Assembly (NCBI RefSeq): GCF_000421545.1
Contig: NZ_ATXF01000010.1
Location: 1 to 64,000 of the forward strand
DNA from: Agromyces italicus DSM 16388
Lineage (GTDB): Bacteria > Actinomycetota > Actinomycetes > Actinomycetales > Microbacteriaceae
Direction: 5' to 3'
DNA length: 64,000 nucleotides
Notes under the pieces: model-generated
What the model saw: the letters and a program-made list of their open reading frames with translations, nothing else
Database searches by the model: none
What the model was told of the DNA's origin: nothing
Shown here: positions 1 through 7,578 of the stretch, one piece after another
Layout of the letters: each line of letters opens with the position of its first letter
Numbering within the stretch: the stretch's first letter is position 1
Made by a program: the position numbers and the translations under genes

Positions 1-77
1 GCATGGTGCTCACCCTTGCCGACGTCCAAGCCGACGAAGATCTCCACGCTCTCGTAGCCAGCGACACTCAGGTTCAC
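1..77 (-). CDS. IS110-family transposase, N-terminal fragment cut by the window edge
   Basis: Reading leftward from a GTG at 77-75, the first 25 residues include the segment VEIFVGLDVGKGEHHA, the N-terminal start of the RuvC-like DEDD domain of IS110 transposases; the Asp of LDVGK is the first catalytic acidic residue. The GTG start is supported by a GGAGGA ribosome-binding site 5-6 bases upstream (about 82-88). The rest of the protein, including the C-terminal catalytic-serine domain, is outside the window, so it cannot be said whether the transposase is intact. Family members perform RNA-guided DNA recombination. Confidence 0.85.
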   Translation of the reverse strand, partial: MNLSVAGYESVEIFVGLDVGKGEHH

Positions 78-250
78 GCGTTCCTCCGATCGTCAGGTCA
101 TTGACGGCCTGCTATCGGCAGTGAGTGTCGGCATCCACGTTACGAATGACCTCGGATCTGTCTCCGGGCCCAGCCCCTATCAGCGATCACGCACTGCCAG
201 ACCAGGCCCGGTGACAACACCCCCCAGATCATGACTTCGACAGGGGGCAG
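78..250 (-). ncRNA. Candidate IS110 bridge RNA in the transposase leader
   Basis: IS110-group elements are known to transcribe a structured bridge RNA from the non-coding end upstream of the transposase; its two internal loops pair with donor and target DNA. The stretch here has the right place, orientation and length (about 170 bases). An 8-bp stem (AATGACCT at 145-152 with AGGTCATT at 95-102) closes a loop of about 42 bases, and G/C-rich segments (173-180, 203-210, 232-246, 260-270) could pair further out. No covariation or folding was possible, and loop identities cannot be assigned without both element ends. This is an inference from family and position. Confidence 0.35.
95..152. repeat. 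8-bp inverted repeat in the IS110 leader
   Basis: AGGTCATT at 95-102 is the exact reverse complement of AATGACCT at 145-152. The enclosed 42 bases could form one large internal loop of an RNA made on the minus strand. Confidence 0.6.
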
Positions 251-260
251 TAATCATGCC

Positions 261-512
261 GGGCCCGGCAGGCCGTCGCCCCTCAGCTTGCCGCCGAGAA
301 GGCTCACGAAGAAGGTAACGGGGCGTGCGCGGGCTGGACGGGGCGACATCGCCCGCCCGGAGGCGCACCCCACCGCCTCGAACGGCCGGCAGCGCGCCTG
401 CCTGCTCGATCACGAACCAGCACGCCGTCGTCCGCGTGCCCGAGACGCTCGCCCGGTGGGTGCGCGAACCGGCCTGCGTCGAGGCCGCATGATGCGCGCA
501 TCGCTCGCACCC
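261..512. other. Intergenic stretch between the IS end and the HNH gene
   Basis: No supported gene. A plus-strand reading frame from about 400 to a TGA at 489-491 (ending ...VPETLARWVREPACVEAA) has gene-like codon use, but a stop at 316-318 closes it upstream. It could be the tail of a gene cut by the IS insertion, but is too short to call. No terminator hairpin for the HNH gene was recognised. Confidence 0.4.
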
Positions 513-2009
513 TCACGCAACGCCGCGGAGTTCGAAGCGCGCACGCCCGCCGAGCCTCGGCCGCTGGTCGGGATCGACGTGGGGTGGTGGAACGAACCAG
601 ATCTCGTGCCGCCGCGCGAGGATGCGCCACCCGTCGCGGTGCACCTGGTGATGACAGTGGGTGCAGAGCAGCACCCCGTTGTCGAGGTCGGTCGGACCGG
701 TATCGCGCTCCCACCAGCTGATGTGGTGGGCGTCGACGTAGCCGATGTTGCGACCGCAGCTCGCGCACCCGCCGTCGCGTTCGGCGAGGGCGACGCGTTG
801 CGCCCTCGTGAACAGTCGCTTGGCCCGACCGACGTCGAGCGGTTCGCCGCGCCCGCCGAGCACGACCGGGATGATCTCGGCGTCGGCCGCCATTCGCCGG
901 AGCGTCGCCGCCGAGGCGACCCGGTCGAACCCGTCGATCGAGCCGAGCCCGCCCGGCGTCGACGGCGCGGCTGAACCGTGCCGCGTGCGGTCGTCGCGTG
1001 CTGCGGCCGGATCGCCGGCGAACGCATCGCGCACCGGCGACAATGCCGCCGCGAGCGCATCGGCGCTCATGCGCAGGACCACCGTGGTCTTCGCCACCGA
1101 TGGCAGCTCGGCGCAGCCGAGCGCATGCCGGGCGAGATCGGCCAGTGCGTCTGCCTGCAACTGCGGGATCGACCGCAGATCATCGATGGCCGGACCGTCA
1201 TCTTCGGGCCCGTCGTCTGACGTCGCCCGACGCCGCCGCTGCAGCACCTCCGTGACGATCTGCTCGATCGCGGCCTTGACGGGGGCCGCGGTCGCGACGT
1301 CGAATCGCCCGTGCAGTCGAAGCATGCCGGACGCATCTTCGGCGAAGGTCAGTGATCGCTGCTCGTGCAACGCTTCATCGCGCGGCTCGACGCCGTCGGG
1401 ATCGAGCCGGGCCTCGGCGTGCGTGAGCGCGCGTTGCAGCAACGAGGAGGGCACCGTCGTGGCGAAGGCGGCGAGCTCGCGCTCGTACGCTTCGGCTCGC
1501 GCGGCGCTCGTTCGAGGAGCGACCCGCTCGAGCATCGAGCAGATCGCGTCGGCTGCTTCGACACCGATCGCCCCGACCTCGAGAACGCCGGCAACCGCAG
1601 GCCGTCGTGGCGGCAACCACCCACCCGTGAATGACGCTCGCGGCCGGGTCGCTGCGCCCACCCGCACGAGCATCGCCGCATGGCGCGCCGTCGTGCCGAC
1701 CGCGCCGGCGACGAGCTGGCTCGCGTTGCGATGCCCGTGCTGCTTCGCGAGCCCCTCCGTGCCGAATGCACCGTCGCTGCGCTGGTCGACCTCGGCGGCG
1801 AGCGCCGCGAGCACCCCGTCGAGCTGACGTCGCAGCCCGCCCGCGACCTCGAGCACACGCACGAGGCCTGCATCGCTCATCGCGACGACGTCATCGAACC
1901 CGGCGTCGACCCGCCCACGGGCGTCGGCACCGAACGCCGGCGCAGCCCCCACCCACTCGGCGCGCAGCGCGTCGAGCCGAGCCTCGAGGGCGGCGAGCGG
2001 GTTCGTCAT
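513..2009 (-). CDS. DUF222 / HNH endonuclease domain protein (13E12-repeat type)
   Basis: This 498-residue protein has the layout of the actinobacterial 13E12-repeat family: an N-terminal DUF222 region over roughly residues 20-330 and a C-terminal HNH nuclease fold near residues 415-457. The nuclease contains CASC, the DAHH segment and CTHC-HH, giving two zinc-binding cysteine pairs and the catalytic histidine. Members occur in many copies in actinobacterial genomes, and their biological role is unknown. The start is an ATG preceded by CAGGAT six bases upstream, which fits a leaderless promoter. It is a single-gene unit next to an IS110 end. The reading frame is intact with all HNH residues present. 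Confidence 0.85.
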   Translation of the reverse strand: MTNPLAALEARLDALRAEWVGAAPAFGADARGRVDAGFDDVVAMSDAGLVRVLEVAGGLRRQLDGVLAALAAEVDQRSDGAFGTEGLAKQHGHRNASQLVAGAVGTTARHAAMLVRVGAATRPRASFTGGWLPPRRPAVAGVLEVGAIGVEAADAICSMLERVAPRTSAARAEAYERELAAFATTVPSSLLQRALTHAEARLDPDGVEPRDEALHEQRSLTFAEDASGMLRLHGRFDVATAAPVKAAIEQIVTEVLQRRRRATSDDGPEDDGPAIDDLRSIPQLQADALADLARHALGCAELPSVAKTTVVLRMSADALAAALSPVRDAFAGDPAAARDDRTRHGSAAPSTPGGLGSIDGFDRVASAATLRRMAADAEIIPVVLGGRGEPLDVGRAKRLFTRAQRVALAERDGGCASCGRNIGYVDAHHISWWERDTGPTDLDNGVLLCTHCHHQVHRDGWRILARRHEIWFVPPPHVDPDQRPRLGGRARFELRGVA

Positions 2010-2128
2010 GCTTCGATCCTGCCGCTACCCACCGACATTCGATCGCGCAGAGAATCATCGGCTGATCAGCGATTTGCCCTGTGGACAACCCCACAAGAGT
2101 ACGCCCTGTGGAGGAGAAGTCGGGCCGC

Positions 2129-2629
2129 TCAGCGGCCGCCCGGCGAGGCATCCTCGATCAACCGCTTGCCGAGGCTCACCGCATCGTCGACCGCGTACCC
2201 GAGGCGCTCGTAGAACGCGATGACCTCGGTGTTCGAGGTGCGCACCTGCAGGTTGAGCTTGGGGCATCCCCGCTCGATGAGCAGGCGCTCGGCCTCGGCC
2301 ATGAGCAATCGCCCGAGGCCCGTGCCGCGCGCGGGGTCGGCCACCGCGAGGTAGTTCACCCAGCCGCGGTGACCCTCGTATCCGATCATCGCGGTGCCGA
2401 CGAGTCCAGCGGACTCACCGTCGACCGCGCCCGCGTCCGCGGCCTCGGCCACGAGGAACAGCTCGGGCTGCACGCCGAGCTTGCGCTCGATGTCGAGGTA
2501 CGGGTCGTTCCACGGCTTCACGAGCCCGGCCGCGCGCCAGAGCGCGACGACCGCCTCGGTGTCGGCGACGGCGAACGGCCGGATCGACGTCGATCCGGCC
2601 GTCGCGTCGTCGTGGTTCCTATCGCTCAC
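2129..2629 (-). CDS. GNAT-family N-acetyltransferase, YpeA-like
   Basis: About 166 residues starting at a GTG that overlaps the ilvE stop codon (GTGA at 2629-2626), which implies translational coupling; an in-frame ATG at 2650 lies inside ilvE and is less likely. The acetyl-CoA-binding motif region reads VADPARGTGLGRLLMAEAE, the Q/R-x-x-G-x-G/A signature of the GNAT fold, and the C-terminal NTEVIAFYERLGY segment is the usual beta6-alpha4 region. The early segment with VVALWRAAGLVKPWNDP resembles the YpeA group. The substrate is unknown. As last gene of leuB-ilvE-GNAT it may be co-transcribed, but no functional link to amino-acid synthesis is visible. Confidence 0.8.
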   Translation of the reverse strand: MSDRNHDDATAGSTSIRPFAVADTEAVVALWRAAGLVKPWNDPYLDIERKLGVQPELFLVAEAADAGAVDGESAGLVGTAMIGYEGHRGWVNYLAVADPARGTGLGRLLMAEAERLLIERGCPKLNLQVRTSNTEVIAFYERLGYAVDDAVSLGKRLIEDASPGGR

Positions 2630-3741
2630 GCGTCGAGGCGGAGCAGCCAACCGTGCCGGTCGTCCACGCGCCCGTACTGGATGCCCGTGAGCTCCTCGCG
2701 CAGCGACATCGCGAGCTCGGCAGCCGCGTCGCCCTCGTGCACGATCTCGAAGTCTTCAGCGAGGAGGCGCCCGATCGGGGTGACCACCGCAGCGGTGCCA
2801 CAGGCGAAGGCGCCCACGATGTCGCCGGATGCCGCGCCCTCGCGCCACTCGTCGATCGTCACCCTGCGGCGCTCGACGGTGTGGCCGCGGTCCTTCGCGA
2901 GCTGAAGCACCGAGTCGCGCGTGATGCCCTCGAGGATCGAGTCCGACTCGGGCGTCACGAGTGTGCCGTCCTGGTAGACGAGTACGACGTTCATGCCACC
3001 GAGCTCTTCGAGGTACTTGCCCTCGTCGAGGAAGAGCACCTGCTGGCAGCCGTGCTCGGCCGCCTCCGCCTGCGGCAGGAGCGACGACGCGTAGTTGCCG
3101 CCGGTCTTCGCCGCACCGGTGCCGCCCTTGCCGGCCCGCGCGTAGTTCGTCGACAGCCAGATCGAGACGGGCTGAACGCCGCCCTGGAAGTAGGCGCCGG
3201 CGGGGCTCGCGATCACGTAGTACGCGACCTTCTTCGCGGGGCGTACCCCGAGGAACGCCTCTTTCGCGAACATGAACGGGCGCAGGTACAGGCTCGTCTC
3301 GGGCGCCGACGGCACCCAGTCTCCATCGATCGCGATGAGCTTCTTCAGCGACTCGATGAAGATGTCGCTCGGCAGCTCGGGCAGCGCGAGGCGCCGGGCC
3401 GAGCGCTGCATGCGTGCCGCGTTCTGCTCGGGGCGGAAGGTCCAGATCGAGCCGTCGGCGTGCCGGTACGCCTTCATGCCCTCGAAGATCTCCTGCGCAT
3501 AATGCAGCACGGCGGCGGCCGGGTCGAGCGGGATCGGGCCGTAGGGGGTGACGCGGGGGCGGTGCCACCCGCCCTTCTCAGACCAGCACACGTCGACCAT
3601 GTGGTCGGTGAAGTGGTTGCCGAAACCCGGGTCGGCGAGGATCGCCTCGCGTTCTTCGGGCGTCCTGGCGTTCTCGTTGCGGACCGTCTGCCAGATGAGT
3701 CCGGCGGCGGAGGGGGCCTGGAGCGGGAGGTTGATCGTCAT
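2626..3741 (-). CDS. ilvE: Branched-chain amino-acid aminotransferase
   Basis: This 371-residue fold-type IV PLP enzyme catalyses the last step of leucine, isoleucine and valine synthesis, moving the amino group from glutamate to the 2-oxo acids. The Schiff-base lysine lies in GAAKTGGNYASS, and the LEELGGMNV and GITRDSVLQLA segments are typical of the IlvE family. Length matches the long actinobacterial class. A GAAGGA ribosome-binding site precedes the ATG. It follows leuB by 29 bases and overlaps the GNAT gene, so the three are probably one operon. The partner genes ilvD-ilvB-ilvN-ilvC are about 20 kb away on the same strand. Confidence 0.96.
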   Translation of the reverse strand: MTINLPLQAPSAAGLIWQTVRNENARTPEEREAILADPGFGNHFTDHMVDVCWSEKGGWHRPRVTPYGPIPLDPAAAVLHYAQEIFEGMKAYRHADGSIWTFRPEQNAARMQRSARRLALPELPSDIFIESLKKLIAIDGDWVPSAPETSLYLRPFMFAKEAFLGVRPAKKVAYYVIASPAGAYFQGGVQPVSIWLSTNYARAGKGGTGAAKTGGNYASSLLPQAEAAEHGCQQVLFLDEGKYLEELGGMNVVLVYQDGTLVTPESDSILEGITRDSVLQLAKDRGHTVERRRVTIDEWREGAASGDIVGAFACGTAAVVTPIGRLLAEDFEIVHEGDAAAELAMSLREELTGIQYGRVDDRHGWLLRLDA

Positions 3742-3770
3742 GAGGTGTCCTTCGATGCGCTTGCGCTTGA

Positions 3771-4832
3771 TCAGTCGAGTGCGCCGATGCGTGCGGCGAT
3801 CGCGTCGCCGACCTCGGAGGTCGTACGCGTGGCCGCGCCGCGTTCGGCGATGTCGGCGGCGACCGCCCGCGAGACCTTCGCCGAGGCTTCCGCGAGACCG
3901 AGGTGGTCGAGCAGGAGGGCCACGGAGAGGATGGCCGCGGTGGGGTCGGCGATGCCCTTCCCGGCGATGTCTGGAGCCGAACCGTGCACCGGCTCGAACA
4001 TGCTCGGGAATCGGCCGTCGGGGTTGATGTTGCCCGAGGCTGCGAGGCCGATGCCGCCGCTGATCGCGCCGGCCAGGTCGGTGAGGATGTCGCCGAAGAG
4101 GTTGTCTGTGACGATGACGTCGAATCTAGCAGGGTCGGTGACGAGGAAGATCGTCGCGGCGTCGACGTGCAGGTAATCGACGGTCACGTCGGGGTACTCG
4201 GATGCCACGGCGTCGACTGTGCGCTTCCACAAGGCGCCTGCGAAGACGAGCACGTTGGTCTTGTGCACGAGGGTGAGCTTCTTGCGCGGGCGCGCGTTCG
4301 CGGCGGCGAAGGCGTAGCGCACGACCCGCTCGACGCCGAAGCCGGTGTTCACCGAGACCTCGTTGGCGACCTCGGCCGGAGTGCCGACGCGGATCGCGCC
4401 GCCGTTGCCGACGTACGGGCCCTCGGTGCCCTCGCGCACGACGACGAAGTCGACCTCGCCCGGGTTCGCGAGGGGGCTCACGACGCCGGGGTGGAGCACC
4501 GACGGGCGCAGGTTCACGTAGTGGTCGAGCTCGAAGCGGAGCTTCAGCAGGAGCCCGCGCTCGATGTTCGCACCAGCGAGGCGCGGGTCGCCCGGCACTC
4601 CCCCGACGGCCCCGAGCAGGATCGCGTCGTGACCCTTGATCGCGTCGAGGTCGGCGTCGGTGAGCACGTCGCCGGTCTCGAGGTAGCGGGCCGCACCGAG
4701 CGAGAACGGCGTCTGCTCGAAGACGGTGTCGCCCCCGGCCGTGACCGCGCCCAGCACCTTCAGCGCCTCGCCGACGACCTCGGGTCCGATCCCGTCACCG
4801 GGAATGACCGCGAGCTTGACCGTTCCACCCAT
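3771..4832 (-). CDS. leuB: 3-isopropylmalate dehydrogenase
   Basis: A 353-residue NAD-dependent oxidative decarboxylase of leucine biosynthesis, converting 3-isopropylmalate to 2-oxoisocaproate. Motifs visible are [14 protein letters not shown] at the N-terminus, the RREG-like VREGTEG segment, and [13 protein letters not shown], which carries the metal-binding aspartates. The ATG at 4832 has a GAAGGAG ribosome-binding site six bases upstream; the reading frame stays open 18 codons further but without such a site. It is first in the leuB-ilvE-GNAT operon. Confidence 0.95.
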   Translation of the reverse strand: MGGTVKLAVIPGDGIGPEVVGEALKVLGAVTAGGDTVFEQTPFSLGAARYLETGDVLTDADLDAIKGHDAILLGAVGGVPGDPRLAGANIERGLLLKLRFELDHYVNLRPSVLHPGVVSPLANPGEVDFVVVREGTEGPYVGNGGAIRVGTPAEVANEVSVNTGFGVERVVRYAFAAANARPRKKLTLVHKTNVLVFAGALWKRTVDAVASEYPDVTVDYLHVDAATIFLVTDPARFDVIVTDNLFGDILTDLAGAISGGIGLAASGNINPDGRFPSMFEPVHGSAPDIAGKGIADPTAAILSVALLLDHLGLAEASAKVSRAVAADIAERGAATRTTSEVGDAIAARIGALD

Positions 4833-4932
4833 GAATACTCCTTCGTGCGACAAGCCCCTCAAGCGTACTGCCGTCGCGCGCCGCACCCCGATTCATGACG
4901 GGCATCGGGTGAGGTCCCGCGTCACCCGACGT

Positions 4933-6540
4933 TCAGTCGTGGTTCGCGGGGTTGCGCAGCGTGACGGCCGCGATCGTCGCGGCGGCGACCATCAGGCCGA
5001 CGCCGATGAGCGAGGTCACGAGCACCCCGCCGTCGAACGCGATCGCCGCCGCGTGCATGAGCTCCTCGGCCTGCGCCGCCGGCAGCTCGGCCGCCACCGC
5101 CGCCGCGCCCGCGAGCGTTTCGCGCGAGGCATCCATCTGCGCAGCCGTGAGCGAGGCGGGCAGTTCGATGGCGCTCGCGTAGTGCGCCGCGATGATGCTG
5201 CCGAGGCCCGCGGTGCCGAGCACCGCGCCGAGTTCGTACGCCGTCTCGGAGACCGCGGAGGCCGCGCCCGCCTTCGACGGCGGGGCGCTCGAGAGGATGA
5301 GCTCGTTCGAGACCGTCTCGGCCATGCCGATGCCGATGCCGAGCATCGTGAACGCGAGCACGACCGCGCCGAGCGACCCCTCCGAGGCGCCGAACGCGAC
5401 GACGAGGTAGCCGCCCGCCGAGAGCGCGAGGGCCGCGGGCACGAGCACGCGCGGGCGCACCCTGCGCGAGATCGGCACCACGGCGAGGCCGGCGATGATC
5501 ATCGCGACGAGCCCCGGCAGGAGGGCGAGACCGGCCTCGACCGGCGAGAGGCCCGCGATGATCTGCAGGTGCTGCGACACGAAGAACAGGAAGCCCACGA
5601 GCGAGACGACGCTCAGCAGGTTCACGAGCACGGCACCGCCGAACGGGCCCGCCGTGAACAGGCGCACATCGAGCATCGGCGACTCGCTCGCGAGCTGCCT
5701 GCGGACGAACAGGTAGGCCGCGAGGAGCCCGGCGAGGATGAAGAGCGGCCCCTGCACGTCGAGGCCCTCGGTGGCGAGGTGCTTGATGCCGAAGACGATG
5801 GGCGCCATCGTCGCGAGCGAGAGCAGGATGCTCCAGGCGTCGATGCGGCCGGGGCTCGGGTCGCGGCTCTCGGTGATGAGCATCGGCACGAGCACGAGCA
5901 TCGGCACGAGCACCGGCACCGCGAGAAGGAACACCGAGCCCCAGGCGAAGTGTTCGAGCAGGAGTCCGCCGACGAGCGGCCCGAGCGCGCTGCCCGCGGC
6001 GAACGCCGAGGCCCAGATCGCGATCGCGAGACGACGCTGCTCGCGATCGGTGAAGATCGAGCGCAGCAGCGACAGCGTCGAGGGCATGAGCATCGCACCG
6101 AAGAAGCCGAGCACGGCGCGCGCGGCGATGAGGAGCTCTGCGGTCGGGGCGAAGGCCGCACCGACCGAGACGACGGCGAAGCCGATCGAGCCGATCATGA
6201 GCATGCGGCGACGACCCCAGCGGTCGCCGGCGCTGCCCATCGCGACGAGCAGGGCGGCGAGCACGAGCGGGTAGGCGTCGATGATCCAGAGCTGCTGGGC
6301 GGCCGTGGGTGCGAGGTCGCGCGAGATCTCGGGCAGCGCGAAGCTCAGCACCGTGTTGTCGATCGACACGAGGAGCGCGGGCAGCATGAGCACCGCGAGC
6401 GCGATCCAGGCGCGGCGCGGGGCGCGGCCGGTCGCGGCCGCGGCACGGCTTCGCTTCGCGATGGCGCGAGGGGTCGCGTCGGTCATCGAGGTGGGCGACG
6501 AGTCGGTCGTCGGGGTCGTGGTGGCCGTGTGATCGGTCAT
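4933..6540 (-). CDS. MFS multidrug exporter of the 14-helix DHA2 (QacA/SmvA) type
   Basis: A 535-residue membrane protein with about 14 hydrophobic segments. It has the family motif A region GSAGDRWGRRRMLMIG after helix 2 and the early membrane acidic segment LLVSIDNTVLSFALPEI, in which the helix-1 Asp is conserved in QacA/SmvA proteins that export cationic drugs by proton antiport. The N-terminal 35 residues are a Thr/Ala-rich cytoplasmic tail, so a start at the second Met (residue 19) is possible. It is divergent from a TetR gene, and a perfect 7-bp inverted repeat lies between them overlapping both promoters, so the neighbour probably represses it. The exported substrate cannot be told from sequence. 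Confidence 0.9.
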   Translation of the reverse strand: MTDHTATTTPTTDSSPTSMTDATPRAIAKRSRAAAATGRAPRRAWIALAVLMLPALLVSIDNTVLSFALPEISRDLAPTAAQQLWIIDAYPLVLAALLVAMGSAGDRWGRRRMLMIGSIGFAVVSVGAAFAPTAELLIAARAVLGFFGAMLMPSTLSLLRSIFTDREQRRLAIAIWASAFAAGSALGPLVGGLLLEHFAWGSVFLLAVPVLVPMLVLVPMLITESRDPSPGRIDAWSILLSLATMAPIVFGIKHLATEGLDVQGPLFILAGLLAAYLFVRRQLASESPMLDVRLFTAGPFGGAVLVNLLSVVSLVGFLFFVSQHLQIIAGLSPVEAGLALLPGLVAMIIAGLAVVPISRRVRPRVLVPAALALSAGGYLVVAFGASEGSLGAVVLAFTMLGIGIGMAETVSNELILSSAPPSKAGAASAVSETAYELGAVLGTAGLGSIIAAHYASAIELPASLTAAQMDASRETLAGAAAVAAELPAAQAEELMHAAAIAFDGGVLVTSLIGVGLMVAAATIAAVTLRNPANHD

Positions 6541-6555
6541 GTTCTCACTCAGTTT

Positions 6556-6577
6556 CTATACCGTCCGGCTGGTATAG
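6556..6577. promoter_or_regulatory. TetR-type operator between the exporter and its regulator
   Basis: CTATACC at 6556-6562 and GGTATAG at 6571-6577 form a perfect 7-bp inverted repeat with an 8-base spacer. The right arm overlaps a -10-like TATAGT (6573-6578) for the tetR gene, and the left arm gives TATAGA on the other strand for the exporter gene. One bound dimer could therefore block both promoters. Confidence 0.75.
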
Positions 6578-6649
6578 TAACAGAAGCGGCGGCGCTCCGA
6601 CAGTGCGGTCGATCCGCACGCGACCGCCGAGCTCTGGGAGAATCACGCC

Positions 6650-7225
6650 ATGTCCCGCCCACCCGCCGCCCGCGAAGCAGTCCTCGACGCCTTCGAACGG
6701 CTCATCATCGCCGACGGCGAGCGCACGGCCACGCTCGATGCGACGGCGCGCGCAGCAGGTGTCTCGAAGGGCGGCCTGCTCTACCACTTCGGCTCGAAGC
6801 AGGCGCTCGTCGCAGGCCTCATCGAGCGGCTGCTGCTGCTCGTCGACGACGATCTCGTGCGCATCGACGAGGCACCCGACGGGGCGATCGCCTACTTCCT
6901 GCGCTCATCGCTCGACATCCAGACGCCGCTCGACCGCGCCTTCGTGGCGATCCTCCGACTCGCGCAGGGCGGCGATCGCGAGGCCGGCCGAGCGCTCGAC
7001 GAGGCCGAGACGCGCTGGCTCGCCGCGCTCACCCGGCACGTCGGCGACCCGACGCTCGCCCTCGCCGTCACGCTCATGGGCGACGGGCTCTACCATCGGG
7101 CGGCGCTGCGCGCCGAAGCCGCCGACCTCGGCGAGGGCGATCTCTCGGCCGCGACGACGGGCGAGGTCTCCCCCGAACGCCTGAACGCGCTGGTCGCGCT
7201 GCTCGAACGCCTCGCCGCCCGCTGA
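6650..7225 (+). CDS. TetR/AcrR-family transcriptional regulator
   Basis: A 191-residue protein with an N-terminal helix-turn-helix over about residues 8-55 (ATARAAGVSKGGLLYHFGSKQALVAGLI) followed by a ligand-binding helical domain. Start chosen at the ATG after GGGAGA. It is transcribed away from a QacA-type exporter, sharing a 110-base promoter region with one perfect palindrome, the classic arrangement of an autoregulated drug-efflux repressor. The leader also holds a small hairpin, GTGCGG/CCGCAC, at 6603-6619. The inducer is unknown. Confidence 0.9.
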   Translation: MSRPPAAREAVLDAFERLIIADGERTATLDATARAAGVSKGGLLYHFGSKQALVAGLIERLLLLVDDDLVRIDEAPDGAIAYFLRSSLDIQTPLDRAFVAILRLAQGGDREAGRALDEAETRWLAALTRHVGDPTLALAVTLMGDGLYHRAALRAEAADLGEGDLSAATTGEVSPERLNALVALLERLAAR

Positions 7226-7330
7226 GGTCGCGTCGCCGAGGCCACCACACACCTCGAACGACCCGGCGGACGCGTTTCGCGAAGCTCGGCTGGAGGACGG
7301 TCCGCACCCCGGCATACGCAGATGCCGGCC

Positions 7331-7363
7331 GCACCGCACCGCACCGCACCGCACCGCACCGCA
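7331..7363. repeat. Tandem GCACC repeat, six copies
   Basis: GCACC occurs six times in a row from 7331 to 7360, followed by GCA. It is a simple-sequence tract outside coding sequence and is likely to vary in copy number between strains. Confidence 0.9.
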
Positions 7364-7438
7364 GCTTGCAGGACTATTCAGCGACTTCCCCCGCATGTGC
7401 GACTCGTGAACGTGTGATCCTGCAACTCGCGCGAGCGA

Positions 7439-7566
7439 CGGATGCCTCGGCGTGTCGCCCGCGAGGAGAAGCCGTGGCCCGACTGCGCGACGCGGGCCGT
7501 CACACGGCCCCAGATACGCGGATGCCCCGGCGCTCACCCTGCGAAGGGCATGCGCCGAGGCATCCG
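7439..7566. repeat. 14-bp inverted repeat downstream of serA and tetR
   Basis: CGGATGCCTCGGCG at 7439-7452 is the exact reverse complement of CGCCGAGGCATCCG at 7553-7566. A 7-bp hairpin (7494-7510) lies between the arms, so the whole could fold as a branched stem-loop. Both arms contain the GGATGCC motif that recurs through the window. Confidence 0.7.
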
Positions 7567-7578
7567 ACCGACTGAGGT

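Larger units (their letters stand above)
1..260 (-). mobile_element. Left end of an IS110-family insertion sequence, running off the window
   Basis: The first 77 bases encode the start of an IS110-type transposase on the minus strand, and the bases upstream of that start look like the long non-coding left end typical of this family. IS110 elements carry no conspicuous terminal inverted repeats, so the outer boundary near 260 is a guess based on where the G/C-rich paired segments (around 241-275) end. The HNH gene beyond is intact, so the insertion sits in the spacer downstream of it. The right end lies outside the window. Confidence 0.6.
7226..7578. other. Non-coding spacer between convergent tetR and serA
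   Basis: A 353-base gap with no supported gene. It holds a pentamer tandem repeat (7331-7363), a small hairpin (GGGCCGT-CAC-ACGGCCC at 7494-7510) and a 14-bp inverted repeat with arms at 7439-7452 and 7553-7566. These structures lie between the two stop codons and may end transcription in both directions. Confidence 0.6.

Noticed and set aside
400..491. Plus-strand frame ending VRVPETLARWVREPACVEAA as the tail of a gene cut by the IS
   Set aside because: Only about 30 codons look gene-like and a stop at 316-318 blocks extension; no family recognised.
7331..7363. CRISPR-like repeat array
   Set aside because: The units are five bases in direct contact with no spacers; it is a simple tandem tract.
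4726..7575. A 949-codon plus-strand open frame opposite the QacA exporter gene
   Set aside because: It is the shadow of the minus-strand exporter, highly Arg/His-rich with no domain; long antisense frames are common at this G+C.
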